From contig NZ_CP053564.1 of assembly GCF_013155125.1 (NCBI RefSeq), positions 1,371,501 to 1,435,500 of the forward strand: a stretch of 64,000 nucleotides of DNA, in the 5' to 3' direction. Positions 1 through 8,324 of the stretch are shown in pieces. Position numbers and translations under genes: made by a program. Position 1 is the first letter of the stretch. Each line of letters opens with the position of its first letter. The DNA comes from Pseudonocardia broussonetiae. GTDB taxonomy: Bacteria > Actinomycetota > Actinomycetes > Mycobacteriales > Pseudonocardiaceae. The notes under the pieces were generated by a model. The model searched no databases and was not told the DNA's origin. It saw only the letters and a program-made list of their open reading frames with translations.

Positions 1-801
1 CAGTTTGGCGACCGCCGGCACTACCTGGCGCCTGCACTCAATCATGGACCCTTCGTTCTGCCCAGGCTTCTCCTTCTCGCCGCAGAACACCTTTACAAAG
101 CCGCTCGCCTCACCAGACGGATGCGGGAGATGAACGACAGTTCTACCGAGCGCTTGATAGACGTACTCAATCTTCGGCGGCATGACCTCACTCGCCAAAA
201 ACTCGCGCATCTCCCGAACGTAGCCAACCTCCGCACCAAGCAGAATGATCAACTCAACACTTTGCGGCAACGCGTCTCGAAGATGACGATTGACGCACTC
301 GCGAAGAAATCTGGGCCGCGCACTGACTGTTCTAGAGAGGATGCGACTACCACTACCCTTCCAGTCGCCCCCGGTCAGAATCTCGACTGAGCATCGCACA
401 ATTGACGCGAATCCCAGCAACTTCTCGTCTGACTTGAATAGAGTCTCGACCGGCCGCGATGCGTCGATTAGTCCGATAGCACAGAGGAGGCTATGCAGAT
501 TGGGACGCATGCGCCCTCGCGCATCATTGAACGGTATGTCCTCGAAGCCATCGCCGCCGGACCAATTCTCCACGCGCTCAACTTGACCCGGACCCTTCGA
601 GAAGCCGAGAACTAAGACCTTGGGCTCCGGGCTTCCCCAATAACCGGGATTTGGCCGTATGCGCCACTCTTCGCCAGCGGCTCGAAACGACTGAGGTTCG
701 CCATTCCAAACTGGAGTGAGGCCGTCAAAGCACGCACGGCATGATTGAGGACCGTGAACGAAAGAGCCGACCGGGGCCGAACTCTGCACTGGTTGCGCCA
801 T
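1..801 (-). CDS. Uracil-DNA glycosylase-like protein, cut by window edge
   Basis: Reading the minus strand from an ATG at 801 gives 267 open codons that run off the left edge, so the C-terminus is missing. A CxxC pair (C21, C24) comes early. Then follow RPNPGYWGSPEPK, a hydrophobic strand leading to LGFSKG (residues 65-70), and HPSG at 227-230. The LGxxxG strand and the late HPS motif are where uracil-DNA glycosylases carry their two active-site motifs, so a glycosylase-like fold is inferred. The substrate cannot be told, and only one CxxC is visible, unlike family-4 Fe-S glycosylases. Base composition is clearly lower in GC than the chromosomal genes, consistent with island DNA next to the integrase at 2178. 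Confidence 0.6.
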   Translation of the reverse strand, partial: MAQPVQSSAPVGSFVHGPQSCRACFDGLTPVWNGEPQSFRAAGEEWRIRPNPGYWGSPEPKVLVLGFSKGPGQVERVENWSGGDGFEDIPFNDARGRMRPNLHSLLCAIGLIDASRPVETLFKSDEKLLGFASIVRCSVEILTGGDWKGSGSRILSRTVSARPRFLRECVNRHLRDALPQSVELIILLGAEVGYVREMREFLASEVMPPKIEYVYQALGRTVVHLPHPSGEASGFVKVFCGEKEKPGQNEGSMIECRRQVVPAVAKL

Positions 802-809
802 TGCAAGAT

Positions 810-1037
810 TCAACCACCGTTAAGGAGGGGAGACAACGGTGCTGCGACTTCGACCCCTCGGCCATGAATCGTCCATGCAGCGGTGCGTGGGTGGAGTGCA
901 GGGCGGCCCGCGGCGTTGCTACGCGATGGCTGCGCCACCCTGGACACCACCACTGCGACGAGCAGGGCGGCCAAGATGAGGGAGGTGGGGCGGTGTGAGC
1001 CAGCCCCCGAGCTGGTCGCGTCACGATCGCGTCCCAC
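810..1037 (-). CDS. Possible small membrane protein
   Basis: A GTG-initiated frame of 75 residues ends 8 bp before the start of the glycosylase-like gene on the same strand. It has a charged N-terminus, then one hydrophobic stretch (about residues 18-33, TSLILAALLVAVVV), then a polar tail. Third codon positions are GC-rich, as expected for coding DNA here. I recognise no family, and a chance frame in island DNA is a real alternative. The remaining 1038-1183 holds nothing I can identify. Confidence 0.25.
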   Translation of the reverse strand: MGRDRDATSSGAGSHRPTSLILAALLVAVVVSRVAQPSRSNAAGRPALHPRTAAWTIHGRGVEVAAPLSPLLNGG

Positions 1038-1183
1038 GCCTATCTACCGGTAACGGCCAGGAACGACATCCAACGTCGCGGTAGGCGTCGGACCTGTCCG
1101 CCCAGCTCAGCGACACCGTTCGGGACTCAAGCAAAAACTCCCCGGACGGGGTCCTGAAATCGATAGCTGACCGACTCCGAAGG

Positions 1184-2095
1184 CTAGTAGGCGCCCCAAT
1201 CCTGTCTGCTCGAGCCCGTCCGAATCGCCGACACTCTCTTCATGGCCTCCGCTGCAGTCTTGGCCGAGTCCCCGGCCTTTCTGCACAGCCACGTTGTCAT
1301 CGCAATCTCACGCATGTCAGCAAGTTCACCGTAACCGGGCCAGGACATCAGATCGAATCCGTACACGTCCACGAACTCCATGTACTCATCGCGCGTGTGC
1401 CAGCCGAGCCGATCGTAGAACAATGCGGTCTGCACAAGATCCCATTCGCGGGGGCCGGTGGAAAAACTGTCTAGGTCGATGAGGATTGCTCGACCTTCAT
1501 CGTCGACCAAGACGTTGCCTACATTGGCATCGCCGTGCACGACGCCGGGCGGAAGGACGAACGGGAGGACCGGGAACTGCGAGCGTGCCCATTCGAGCCG
1601 CTCACGCAGGAATTGCGCGTCAGCTCTAGGAATGGCTGGAAGGTCCGGAAACGGCTCTTCAAGCGCTCCAAATGGCTGAAGTGCCGGGAGAGCTAGCTTC
1701 GGTGGTAGCTGGAGGTCGTGGAGCCGGCGCGTCAGTCTCGCGACGTCGCGGATCGGGGCGTAGCGGGTCTCTAAGGAGATCGACTCCCAGAACGTCACGA
1801 TCCGGCCCTCGGCCTCGACGGGCTGCTCGACGTCAAGCGCGCGCGTCGCGGGGTAGTCGATGTCCCGCAACCAGCGGGCGACGTCGATCTGCTTCTGCGC
1901 GTTCTCGCGGTGTGCCAGCGACGGCGCCACCCGCGCGATGGACGCCGCATCCACCCTGAACACCGCGTTGGAGCCGATGCGGATCAGCTCGGCATTGCCA
2001 TGCGGAAGCCCGACCTGTTGACACGCATGGGTCAACGCCCGACGGGCAGTGGTCTCCGTGAGCGCTTCGCTAGAGCTGGTCGCGAGTTCGGCCAT
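1184..2095 (-). CDS. Aminoglycoside phosphotransferase-fold kinase
   Basis: This 303-residue protein of the APH/choline kinase fold probably phosphorylates a small molecule; the substrate is unknown. The catalytic loop VVHGDANVGNVL gives the HxDxxxxN signature, followed by LIDLDSF, the metal-binding aspartate. The ATG at 2095 was chosen because the longer frame upstream of it is Arg/Pro-rich and would run through the end of the integrase gene. The gene lies 82 bp downstream of the integrase, on the same strand, and is probably island cargo. Antibiotic resistance is possible, but nothing here specifies a drug. Confidence 0.75.
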   Translation of the reverse strand: MAELATSSSEALTETTARRALTHACQQVGLPHGNAELIRIGSNAVFRVDAASIARVAPSLAHRENAQKQIDVARWLRDIDYPATRALDVEQPVEAEGRIVTFWESISLETRYAPIRDVARLTRRLHDLQLPPKLALPALQPFGALEEPFPDLPAIPRADAQFLRERLEWARSQFPVLPFVLPPGVVHGDANVGNVLVDDEGRAILIDLDSFSTGPREWDLVQTALFYDRLGWHTRDEYMEFVDVYGFDLMSWPGYGELADMREIAMTTWLCRKAGDSAKTAAEAMKRVSAIRTGSSRQDWGAY

Positions 2096-2177
2096 GTTCG
2101 GCGCTGTCCCCACCTTCGGCTCGACCGGGAAGCGATCGAGCCTCAGGGTACGCGCGGACCGTGTCGGGTTGCCGGGC

Positions 2178-3482
2178 CTACGAGCGGTCGACCGGCCGGA
2201 GGACGGGCATCCGGCCCCCGATGACGCCGGCCGCCGCGGTGTCGGCCGAGCCGACCCATGCGGCGTAGTGGCGCAACGTCGTCGTGCCATCGCCATGCCC
2301 GAGCCGGCCGGCCACGGTGCGCAGATCCACGCCCGCGGTGAGCAGCTCCGTCGCGGAGTAGTGCCGCAGCTCCTTGAGCATCGTGTCGATGCCGAGCTTG
2401 GCCACGAGGCGCCCGTAGCGGCGTGTGAGCGACGCTGGGTCGCGGGGCCGGCTCATGTCAGGCTGCGCGGAGAACACCCACGTTCGGTCCGTTAAGGAGA
2501 CGCCAAGCAGCGCGAGCTGGCCCGCGCAGTCCTCGCGGTGCTGCCGGAGCAGCTCGACGGTCGGCGCGTCGATCGACACTCGCCGCATCTGGTGCGACTT
2601 CGTGTCTTTGAGGACCATGCCGTCGTTCGTACGGACGTAGTTCTCGTCCAGGCGCACGACCCCGGCGGTCAGGTCGACGTCCTCCCACTGCAGGGCGACC
2701 ACCTCGCCGCGCCGGGCACCGAGCACCGCGGAGAGCCAGACGTAGAGACCCCACTCGGCCGACGACGTCCAGGCGGCCTCCACAATCCGCGCCATCTGCT
2801 CGCTGGTCGGCGGGCGCGGCTGCGGGCGGGGCTTGGCCGGCGGTCGGACCGACGGCATCGGGTTGAAGCTGATCCATCCCCACCGGACGGCGGCGCTGCA
2901 CGCGCCGGACAGGATGGCGTGGATCGAGCGCACGCTCGAAGCCGCGTAGGGCTTGCAGACATGCGGCTTGCAGCCAGCGGCCGCGCAGTCGTGCGGGCCC
3001 TTCTCGGCGTGGCGCTCGACGAACGTCTTGCCGTTGCACAGCATCCGGCATTTGCGAAGCCGGCTGTATAGCGTCTCCAGCCGTTGCGACGCGTCGCGCA
3101 CGAACAGGACCAGCGGGACGTCACCGATCGCCGGAACGATGTACATCCGGATCTGCGACTCGTAGGTCATGCGCGTCGTCGCGTCGATCTCGTGCTGTGC
3201 CATCCAGCGCCCCAGCAGTGCCCCGACGGTCGCGCGGGTGCGGGCGACCTTCAGCTCGTCGGCGTCGGCCAACATCCTCGTGCGGAGCTTCTCCGCGGCC
3301 TTGAGCGCCTCGCGCTCGGAGCGGGCGTTGCCCGGGACCTCGATCGGCACGCTGTCGGTGAGGATGATCCGCTCGCCCGTGCTCGGGTCCTCGCCGGCCG
3401 ACACGCGCACCTGCACGCGGTCGCGCATCCGGCGGATGTTGCCGCGGGATCGGGCCTTCGCCGGCTCGGGGACAATGGTCAT
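2178..3482 (-). CDS. int: Tyrosine site-specific integrase
   Basis: A 434-residue phage/ICE-type tyrosine recombinase. An N-terminal arm-binding part (1-80) is followed by a SAM-like core-binding domain with a Cys/His-rich insertion (about 145-176) and the catalytic domain. Visible catalytic residues are R258 (ARRGE), K295, R373 (KELRHYSA), H396 (LGH) and Y406. The first histidine of the usual HxxR box is K370, a substitution found naturally in some active members. The start lies about 110 bp from the 3' end of tRNA-Arg, the normal arrangement for an element inserted in a tRNA gene. The element extends leftward out of the window, and its far attachment site is not seen. Confidence 0.92.
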   Translation of the reverse strand: MTIVPEPAKARSRGNIRRMRDRVQVRVSAGEDPSTGERIILTDSVPIEVPGNARSEREALKAAEKLRTRMLADADELKVARTRATVGALLGRWMAQHEIDATTRMTYESQIRMYIVPAIGDVPLVLFVRDASQRLETLYSRLRKCRMLCNGKTFVERHAEKGPHDCAAAGCKPHVCKPYAASSVRSIHAILSGACSAAVRWGWISFNPMPSVRPPAKPRPQPRPPTSEQMARIVEAAWTSSAEWGLYVWLSAVLGARRGEVVALQWEDVDLTAGVVRLDENYVRTNDGMVLKDTKSHQMRRVSIDAPTVELLRQHREDCAGQLALLGVSLTDRTWVFSAQPDMSRPRDPASLTRRYGRLVAKLGIDTMLKELRHYSATELLTAGVDLRTVAGRLGHGDGTTTLRHYAAWVGSADTAAAGVIGGRMPVLRPVDRS

Positions 3483-3552
3483 GACGCGGAAGCTAGCAAG
3501 GTTCGTGGATCAGACCGTGGATCGAGATCAACTAGCCGACCCTGGAAATGAT

Positions 3553-3585
3553 CTAGCCCTGACCGTTGGTGCTGGTCAGGGCTAG
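3553..3585 (-). terminator. Hairpin downstream of tRNA-Arg
   Basis: A perfect 12-bp inverted repeat, CTAGCCCTGACC and its complement with a 9-nt loop, sits 8 nt past the 3' end of tRNA-Arg on the minus strand. A short T-rich stretch (ATCATTT) follows. It probably ends the tRNA transcript and insulates the integrase gene from it. It lies on the island side of the tRNA, so it came with the element. Confidence 0.6.
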
Positions 3586-3593
3586 TGTGACGA

Positions 3594-3669
3594 TGGTGCG
3601 CCCGAAGGGATTCGAACCCCTAACCTTCTGATCCGTAGTCAGATGCTCTATCCGTTGAGCTACGGGCGC
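3594..3669 (-). tRNA. tRNA-Arg (anticodon ACG)
   Basis: A full cloverleaf is readable on the minus strand. The acceptor GCGCCCG pairs with CGGGCGC, the anticodon loop is CTACGGA (anticodon ACG), the T loop is TTCGAAT, and CCA is encoded (3594-3596). The adjoining integrase suggests that its 3' end is the attachment site of the island at 1-3590. Confidence 0.95.
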
Positions 3670-3714
3670 GTGATCTTCAGTTGTACCTCGGCAGCCTAAC
3701 AGGCCACGTCGGAG

Positions 3715-3804
3715 CGGAGGCTCCGGGATTTGAACCCGGGATGGGGGGTTACCCCAAACCGCATTAGCAGTGCGGCGCCATAGACCAGACTAGGCGAAGC
3801 CTCC
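3715..3804 (-). tRNA. tRNA-Ser (anticodon GCT)
   Basis: Class II tRNA of 90 nt with a long variable arm. The acceptor GGAGGCT pairs with AGCCTCC, the anticodon loop CTGCTAA gives GCT, and the T arm reads GGGTTCAAATCCC. No CCA is encoded. It lies 45 bp upstream of tRNA-Arg on the same strand and may share its transcript. Confidence 0.93.
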
Positions 3805-3848
3805 CGAAGCCGTACCTGGGCAACCTTACTAGACCCTCCCGGGCCGCT

Positions 3849-5813
3849 TCACGACCCCCCGGCCGCGAGGGCGAGGAAGGGGGCCAGGGCGTCCGGGTTC
3901 TGCAGCGCGCCCCTGCTCACGGCCTTGTCCGGGGCCACGCCGGCGAGGATCTTCTTGACCGGCACCTCGCACTTCTTGCCGTTGAGCGTGCGCGGGATCG
4001 CCTCGACGACGACGAACCGGTCGGGCACGTGCCGCGGCGACAGCTCGGTGCGCAGGGCCTTGCGCAGGCCCGGCTCGACGTCGGCCAGCTCGGCCCCGGG
4101 CGCGAGCACCAGGAAGCACAGGAGCGCGCCCTCGTCGCGGGCGCCGAGCTCGGTGGTGTCGATGACGAGGGCGTCGACGACGGACTCGAACGCCTCGACG
4201 ACGGCGTAGAAGTCGGCCGTGCCCATGCGGACGCCGCCGCGGTTGAGCGTGGAGTCGCTGCGCCCGTAGATGACGTAGGAGCCGCGCGGGGTGACGCGCA
4301 CCCAGTCGCCGTGGCGCCAGACGCCGGGGAAGTCCTCGAAGTAGGCCTCGCGCAGCCGCGAGCCGTCGGGGTCGTTCCAGAACATCACCGGCATCGAGGG
4401 CGTGGGGTGGGTGATGACCAGCTCCCCCACCTCGTCGACGAGCTCCTCGCCCTTCTCGTCGAAGGCCACGACGTTCGCGCCGAGCGCCGCGCAGGAGATC
4501 TCCCCCATCCACACGGGCACGTTCGGCGCGGCGCCGACGAACGCCGCGCACACGTCGGTGCCGCCGGAGACCGAGCAGATCTGGACGTGCTCGCCGACGG
4601 CGTCGCCGAGCCAGCGGAAGCCGTCCTCCGACAGCGGGGCACCGGTGGACCCGATGGCGCGCAGCGAGGAGAGGTCGAACTGGTCGCGCGGGCGCAGACC
4701 GGCCTTGAGCGAGGCCTGGATGTAGGGCGCCGACACCCCGAAGTAGGTGACGCGGTGCCGCTCGGCGAGCTTCCACAGGGTGCCGAGGTCGGGGTGGCCG
4801 GGGTTGCCGTCGTAGAGCACCACGGTGGTCCCCACGAGCAGCCCGCCGATGAGCAGGTTCCACATCATCCAGCCGGTGGTGGTGAACCAGAAGAACCGCT
4901 CGCCGGGGCCGAGCTCCATCTGCAGCCCGAGCGCCTTGACGTGCTCGACCACGATGCCGCCGTGCCCGTGCACGATGCCCTTGGGCAGACCGGTGGTGCC
5001 CGAGGAGTAGAGCACCCAGAGCGGGTGGTCGAACGGCACGGGCTCGAACTCCAGCGGCCCCTGTTCGGCGGTGAACTCGGCCCACGGCGTGGTGCCGTCG
5101 AGCGTCGCCGACTCGTCGAGGTAGGGCACGAGGACGGTCTGGCGCAGCGTCGGCAGCTGGGCCTGCAGCGCCGTCACGGTGGGGCGGATGTCGTAGCGCT
5201 TGCCGCCGTAGACGTACCCGTCGACGGCGACGAGCACGGTCGGCTCGATCTGCGCGAAGCGGTCGTGCACGGCGCGCGCGCCGAAGTCGGGCGAGCACGA
5301 CGACCAGATCGCGCCGAGGCTCGCCGCGGCCAGGAACGCCACGAGCGTCTCGGTGGAGTTCGGGGCCAGCGCGACGACCCGGTCGCCGACGCCGACGCCC
5401 GCGCGCACCAGGCCGGCGCGGGCGCGGCCGACGGCCTCGCGCAGCTCGGCGTGGGTGACGGTGCGCTCCAGACCGTCCTCGCGGGCGAACAGCAGCGCCA
5501 CGTCGTCGTCGGCGCGGCCGGGGCCCTCGCTCAGGGCGTGCTCGGCGTAGTTGAGCGTCGCGCCGGGGAACCACTGCGCACCGGGCATCTCGCGCGAACC
5601 GAGGACCGCCGTCGGCTCCGTCCGGAACCGCACGTGCATGAACTCCGCGACCGCCGACCAGAACCCCTCGAGGTCCTCGGTGGACCAGCGCTGCAGCGCG
5701 GCGTAGTCGTCGGCGTCGACGCCGCGGTGCTCGCGCACCCAGGCGGTGAACGCCGCCAGCGGGCCGGCGTGATCGGGATCAGGAGCCCACAGGACGGCGG
5801 GGGTCTCGGACAT
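3849..5813 (-). CDS. Acetoacetyl-CoA synthetase
   Basis: A 654-residue member of the ANL superfamily, the usual length for acetoacetate-CoA ligase. It should activate acetoacetate to acetoacetyl-CoA with ATP in the cytosol, linking ketone bodies or leucine breakdown to central metabolism. It shows the N-terminal extension typical of acetyl/acetoacetyl-CoA synthetases, the AMP-binding P-loop SSGTTGLPKG, the hinge region GRSDSTLNRGGVRMG, and the C-terminal catalytic lysine segment RTLNGKKCEVPVKKI. The ATG at 5813 (MSETPAVLW) was chosen; another in-frame ATG lies 12 bp upstream. The gene is alone, with a repeat element between it and the hydrolase gene upstream. Confidence 0.9.
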   Translation of the reverse strand: MSETPAVLWAPDPDHAGPLAAFTAWVREHRGVDADDYAALQRWSTEDLEGFWSAVAEFMHVRFRTEPTAVLGSREMPGAQWFPGATLNYAEHALSEGPGRADDDVALLFAREDGLERTVTHAELREAVGRARAGLVRAGVGVGDRVVALAPNSTETLVAFLAAASLGAIWSSCSPDFGARAVHDRFAQIEPTVLVAVDGYVYGGKRYDIRPTVTALQAQLPTLRQTVLVPYLDESATLDGTTPWAEFTAEQGPLEFEPVPFDHPLWVLYSSGTTGLPKGIVHGHGGIVVEHVKALGLQMELGPGERFFWFTTTGWMMWNLLIGGLLVGTTVVLYDGNPGHPDLGTLWKLAERHRVTYFGVSAPYIQASLKAGLRPRDQFDLSSLRAIGSTGAPLSEDGFRWLGDAVGEHVQICSVSGGTDVCAAFVGAAPNVPVWMGEISCAALGANVVAFDEKGEELVDEVGELVITHPTPSMPVMFWNDPDGSRLREAYFEDFPGVWRHGDWVRVTPRGSYVIYGRSDSTLNRGGVRMGTADFYAVVEAFESVVDALVIDTTELGARDEGALLCFLVLAPGAELADVEPGLRKALRTELSPRHVPDRFVVVEAIPRTLNGKKCEVPVKKILAGVAPDKAVSRGALQNPDALAPFLALAAGGS

Positions 5814-5902
5814 GGGCGCCAGCATCGCAACCCCGGGCCGCCGCGCGCCAGGGTCTGGCGCACACATCACGGTCGGCGGGTGTGGGTGCCGGCGACGCCC
5901 GC

Positions 5903-5936
5903 GACTCGCGCTCCACGACACCCCGACTCGCGGGGG
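5903..5936. repeat. 22-bp GACTCGCG repeat, copy 1
   Basis: One full 22-bp unit (5903-5924, starting GACTCGCGCTCC and ending ACCCC) is followed by a truncated unit GACTCGCGGGGG (5925-5936). The same unit structure recurs at 19190-19267 and 54047-54080, each time against the end of a gene. Here it lies 6 bp beyond the 3' end of the dienelactone-hydrolase-like gene. Confidence 0.75.
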
Positions 5937-5942
5937 TTCCCG

Positions 5943-6641
5943 TCAGCGCAGGTGCGAGTCGAACCAGTTGAGCGTGCGCTGCCAGGCGTCGGCGGCCGCG
6001 CCGGGATCGGAGTCGAAGCGGTAGCCGGTGCGCGGGTAGACGACGAGGTCGGTGGCCTGCTCCGACTTCGCCGCCGCGTCGCGCAGCTGCTCGATCTCCG
6101 GGTCGCGCTCGCCCTCGGTGTTCTCCCCGTAGATGCCCAGCCACGGGCAGGTGAGCCCCGGGGCGGCGTCGACGAGGGGCAGCAGCCCGTTCGACGGGTT
6201 CTCGGCGATGCCCTCCCCCGCGACGGTGACGGCCGCGCCGAGCGTGCGCTGCGCCGCCACCAGGAGGGCGACGGACCCGCCGAGGTCGAAGCCGATCACC
6301 CCCATCCGGTCCGACGCGATGTCGCGCTCGGCCAGCCAGCCGAAGGCGGTGTCGGTGTCGGCCATGACCTGCTCGCCGTCGAGGCGGTCGACCTGCTGCT
6401 GCACCTGGCCGTCGTCGCCGTCGACCTCGTCGGCGCCGTCGCGGTGGTACAGGTGGGGGGCGACGGTGAGCCATCCGTCGGCGGCCAGGCCGCTGACCAG
6501 GCCCCGCACGGTGTCGGTGACCCCCCGCGCCTCGTGCAGCACGACGATGCCCCCGCGGACCGGGCTGACCGGCTCTCCGACGGTGAGCCGCAACGCGCTG
6601 CCGTCGACCAGGGGTACGGTCTCCGTGCGGATGTCGGTCAT
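5943..6641 (-). CDS. Dienelactone hydrolase-like protein with altered triad
   Basis: A 232-residue alpha/beta-hydrolase of the dienelactone hydrolase (DLH) family, start ATG at 6641 (MTDIRTETV). The fold signatures are present: IVVLHEARGVTD near residues 32-43, and the nucleophile elbow. The elbow, however, reads VIGFDLGGS, with Asp where the family has Cys (GxCxGG). The region that normally ends in YPGAGHxF reads YPRTGYRFD, so the catalytic His appears to be Tyr. It may therefore not be a classical hydrolase. It is cytosolic (no signal peptide) and divergent from the aminotransferase gene, with 48 bp between starts. Confidence 0.75.
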   Translation of the reverse strand: MTDIRTETVPLVDGSALRLTVGEPVSPVRGGIVVLHEARGVTDTVRGLVSGLAADGWLTVAPHLYHRDGADEVDGDDGQVQQQVDRLDGEQVMADTDTAFGWLAERDIASDRMGVIGFDLGGSVALLVAAQRTLGAAVTVAGEGIAENPSNGLLPLVDAAPGLTCPWLGIYGENTEGERDPEIEQLRDAAAKSEQATDLVVYPRTGYRFDSDPGAAADAWQRTLNWFDSHLR

Positions 6642-6689
6642 GCTCACAGCCTGGCACGACTCCGCCGAACGGACGGGACCGGGCGGCAT

Positions 6690-7754
6690 ATGGTGACGCG
6701 CGTGACGACGATCCGGGCCGACCTCGCGGCCCTTCCCGCCTACGTCCCCGGCCGCGTGGTGCCGGGCGCGATCAAGCTGGCGAGCAACGAGGTCCCGCTG
6801 CCGCCGACCCCGCCGGTGCTGGCCGCGATCGCCGAGGCCGCCGCGGCGGGCAACCGCTACCCCGACCTCGCCGTCGTCGGCCTCACGGCCCGCCTCGCGC
6901 AGAGCCTGGGCGTCGACGCCGACCGGATCGCCACCGGCTGCGGCTCGGTGAGCATCTGCCAGCAGCTCGTGCAGGCCACCTGCCTGCACCCCGACGACGA
7001 GGTCGTCTTCGCGTGGCGCTCGTTCGAGGCGTACCCGATCGTCACGCAGATCGGCGGGGCCACCGCCCGCACGGTCCCGCTCACCGACGACTTCCGCCAC
7101 GACCTCGACGCGATGGCCGCCGCCGTCGGCCCGCGCACGCGGCTGGTGATGGTGTGCAGCCCCAACAACCCGACGGGCACCGTCGTCACCCGCGCGGAGC
7201 TGGAGCGGTTCCTGGAGGCGGTCGGCCCGGACGTGGTCGTCGCGCTGGACGAGGCCTACCACGAGTACGTCACCGATCCCGACGCCGCGAACGGGCTCGA
7301 CATCGTCGACGCGCACCCCAACCTGGTCGTCCTGCGCACGTTCTCCAAGGCCTACCGGCTCGCCGCGCTGCGCGTCGGCTACGCGGTCGCGGCGCCGGAG
7401 ATCGCGACCGCGCTGCGCAAGGTCTGCGCCCCGTTCAGCGTGAGCTCGGTGGCGCAGGCGGGCGCGATCGCCGCCCTCGACGACGCCGCGGACCTCCTGT
7501 CGGCGTGCGCCGAGGTCGTCGACGAGCGGGTGCGGGTCCGCGACGCCCTGCTCGCCGCGGGCTTCACCGTTCCCCCGACGCAGGCCAACTTCGTCTGGCT
7601 GGCACTGGGCGACCGCACGGCCGACTTCGCCGCGCACTGCCTCGACCACAAGGTCGTGGTGCGGCCCTTCCACCCCGACGGCGTGCGCGTGACGGTGTCG
7701 AGCCCCGCCGAGAACGACGCGTTCCTGGCCGCGGCCGGATCGTTCCCGAACTGA
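6690..7754 (+). CDS. HisC-type aminotransferase (histidinol-phosphate or aromatic)
   Basis: A 354-residue fold-type I PLP aminotransferase. It opens with RADLAALPAYVPG and IKLASNEVPLPP, as in HisC and the actinobacterial aromatic aminotransferases (Pat/HisC2). Visible are SPNNPTGT, the PLP-contacting DEAYHEY, and the Schiff-base lysine in TFSKAYRLAALRVGY. No other his gene is nearby, so an aromatic amino acid or second HisC role is at least as likely as histidine synthesis. The ATG at 6690 is followed at once by an in-frame GTG that is an alternative start. Confidence 0.85.
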   Translation: MVTRVTTIRADLAALPAYVPGRVVPGAIKLASNEVPLPPTPPVLAAIAEAAAAGNRYPDLAVVGLTARLAQSLGVDADRIATGCGSVSICQQLVQATCLHPDDEVVFAWRSFEAYPIVTQIGGATARTVPLTDDFRHDLDAMAAAVGPRTRLVMVCSPNNPTGTVVTRAELERFLEAVGPDVVVALDEAYHEYVTDPDAANGLDIVDAHPNLVVLRTFSKAYRLAALRVGYAVAAPEIATALRKVCAPFSVSSVAQAGAIAALDDAADLLSACAEVVDERVRVRDALLAAGFTVPPTQANFVWLALGDRTADFAAHCLDHKVVVRPFHPDGVRVTVSSPAENDAFLAAAGSFPN

Positions 7755-7791
7755 CTGCCGCAGGGCCCCCGATCTGCGGTTCACTGGAGCC

Positions 7792-8193
7792 ATGAGCTCC
7801 TACCCGCCGCCCGGACCGGGGTCCTGGCCGCAGCAGCCCGGCCCGTCGGGCGCGATGGTCCCCTCCGAGGACCGCAACTGGGCCGTCGGTGCCCACATCG
7901 GCAGCTTCGTCGCCGCCTACGTCGCCCTCGGCCTCATCGCGCCGTTGATCGTGCTGCTGGCGCGCGGGGGGCAGTCGCCCTTCGTGCGGCGCCAAGCGAT
8001 CGAGTCGCTCAACTTCCAGATCAACGCGCTCGTCATCATCGCGATCGGCTGGCTGCTGGCCATCGTGCTGATCGGGTTCGCGATCCTGGCCGTGTACGGC
8101 GTCTTCTACGTCATCGTGGTCGTGATGGCCACGATCAAGGCCTCGCAGGGCGAGGACTTCCGCTACCCCCTCACGATCCGCCTCATCCGCTGA
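7792..8193 (+). CDS. DUF4870-type membrane protein
   Basis: A 133-residue protein with a Pro/Gly-rich N-terminus (YPPPGPGSWPQQPGPSG). The DUF4870 pattern follows: WAVGAHIGSF..A, a hydrophobic segment, FVRRQAIESLNFQIN, two more membrane segments, and a closing RYPLTIRLI. Members are small membrane proteins of unknown function, often linked to envelope homeostasis. The start follows a GGAG-containing leader. The gene converges on the GlsB-like gene across a tandem repeat and a strong hairpin. Confidence 0.85.
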   Translation: MSSYPPPGPGSWPQQPGPSGAMVPSEDRNWAVGAHIGSFVAAYVALGLIAPLIVLLARGGQSPFVRRQAIESLNFQINALVIIAIGWLLAIVLIGFAILAVYGVFYVIVVVMATIKASQGEDFRYPLTIRLIR

Positions 8194-8197
8194 CGCC

Positions 8198-8277
8198 GGA
8201 CGCCCTGCCCCCGGACGCTCTGCCCCCGACGCTCTGCCCCCGACGCTCTGCCCCCGGACGCTCTGCCCCCGGACGCG
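8198..8277. repeat. 14/15-bp tandem repeat after DUF4870 gene
   Basis: Five near-identical units built on GGACGCTCTGCCCCC run from 8198 to 8270: 15, 15, 14, 14 and 15 bp, the shorter ones lacking one G. A partial sixth unit follows. It lies just after the stop codon and ahead of the hairpin at 8278. The length pattern suggests slippage. Confidence 0.8.
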
Positions 8278-8313
8278 CGAACGGCCCGGTCCCCGCGGGG
8301 GCCGGGCCGTTCG
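8278..8313. terminator. Bidirectional terminator hairpin
   Basis: A perfect 12-bp stem, CGAACGGCCCGG with CCGGGCCGTTCG, has a loop that is itself palindromic (CCCCGCGGGG). It sits between convergent genes ending at 8193 and 8325, so it can stop transcription from both sides. There is no long T tract, as is usual in high-GC actinobacteria. Confidence 0.75.
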
Positions 8314-8324
8314 TCCGGACGAGG

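Noticed and set aside
3829..5574. Long Arg/Pro-rich frame on the minus strand
   Set aside because: It overlaps acetoacetyl-CoA synthetase in another frame and has the Arg/Ala/Pro composition of shifted high-GC coding DNA.
4029..6689. Plus-strand frame of more than 880 codons ahead of the aminotransferase
   Set aside because: It is antisense to two clear genes and has no domain; only its last part (from 6690) is a real gene.
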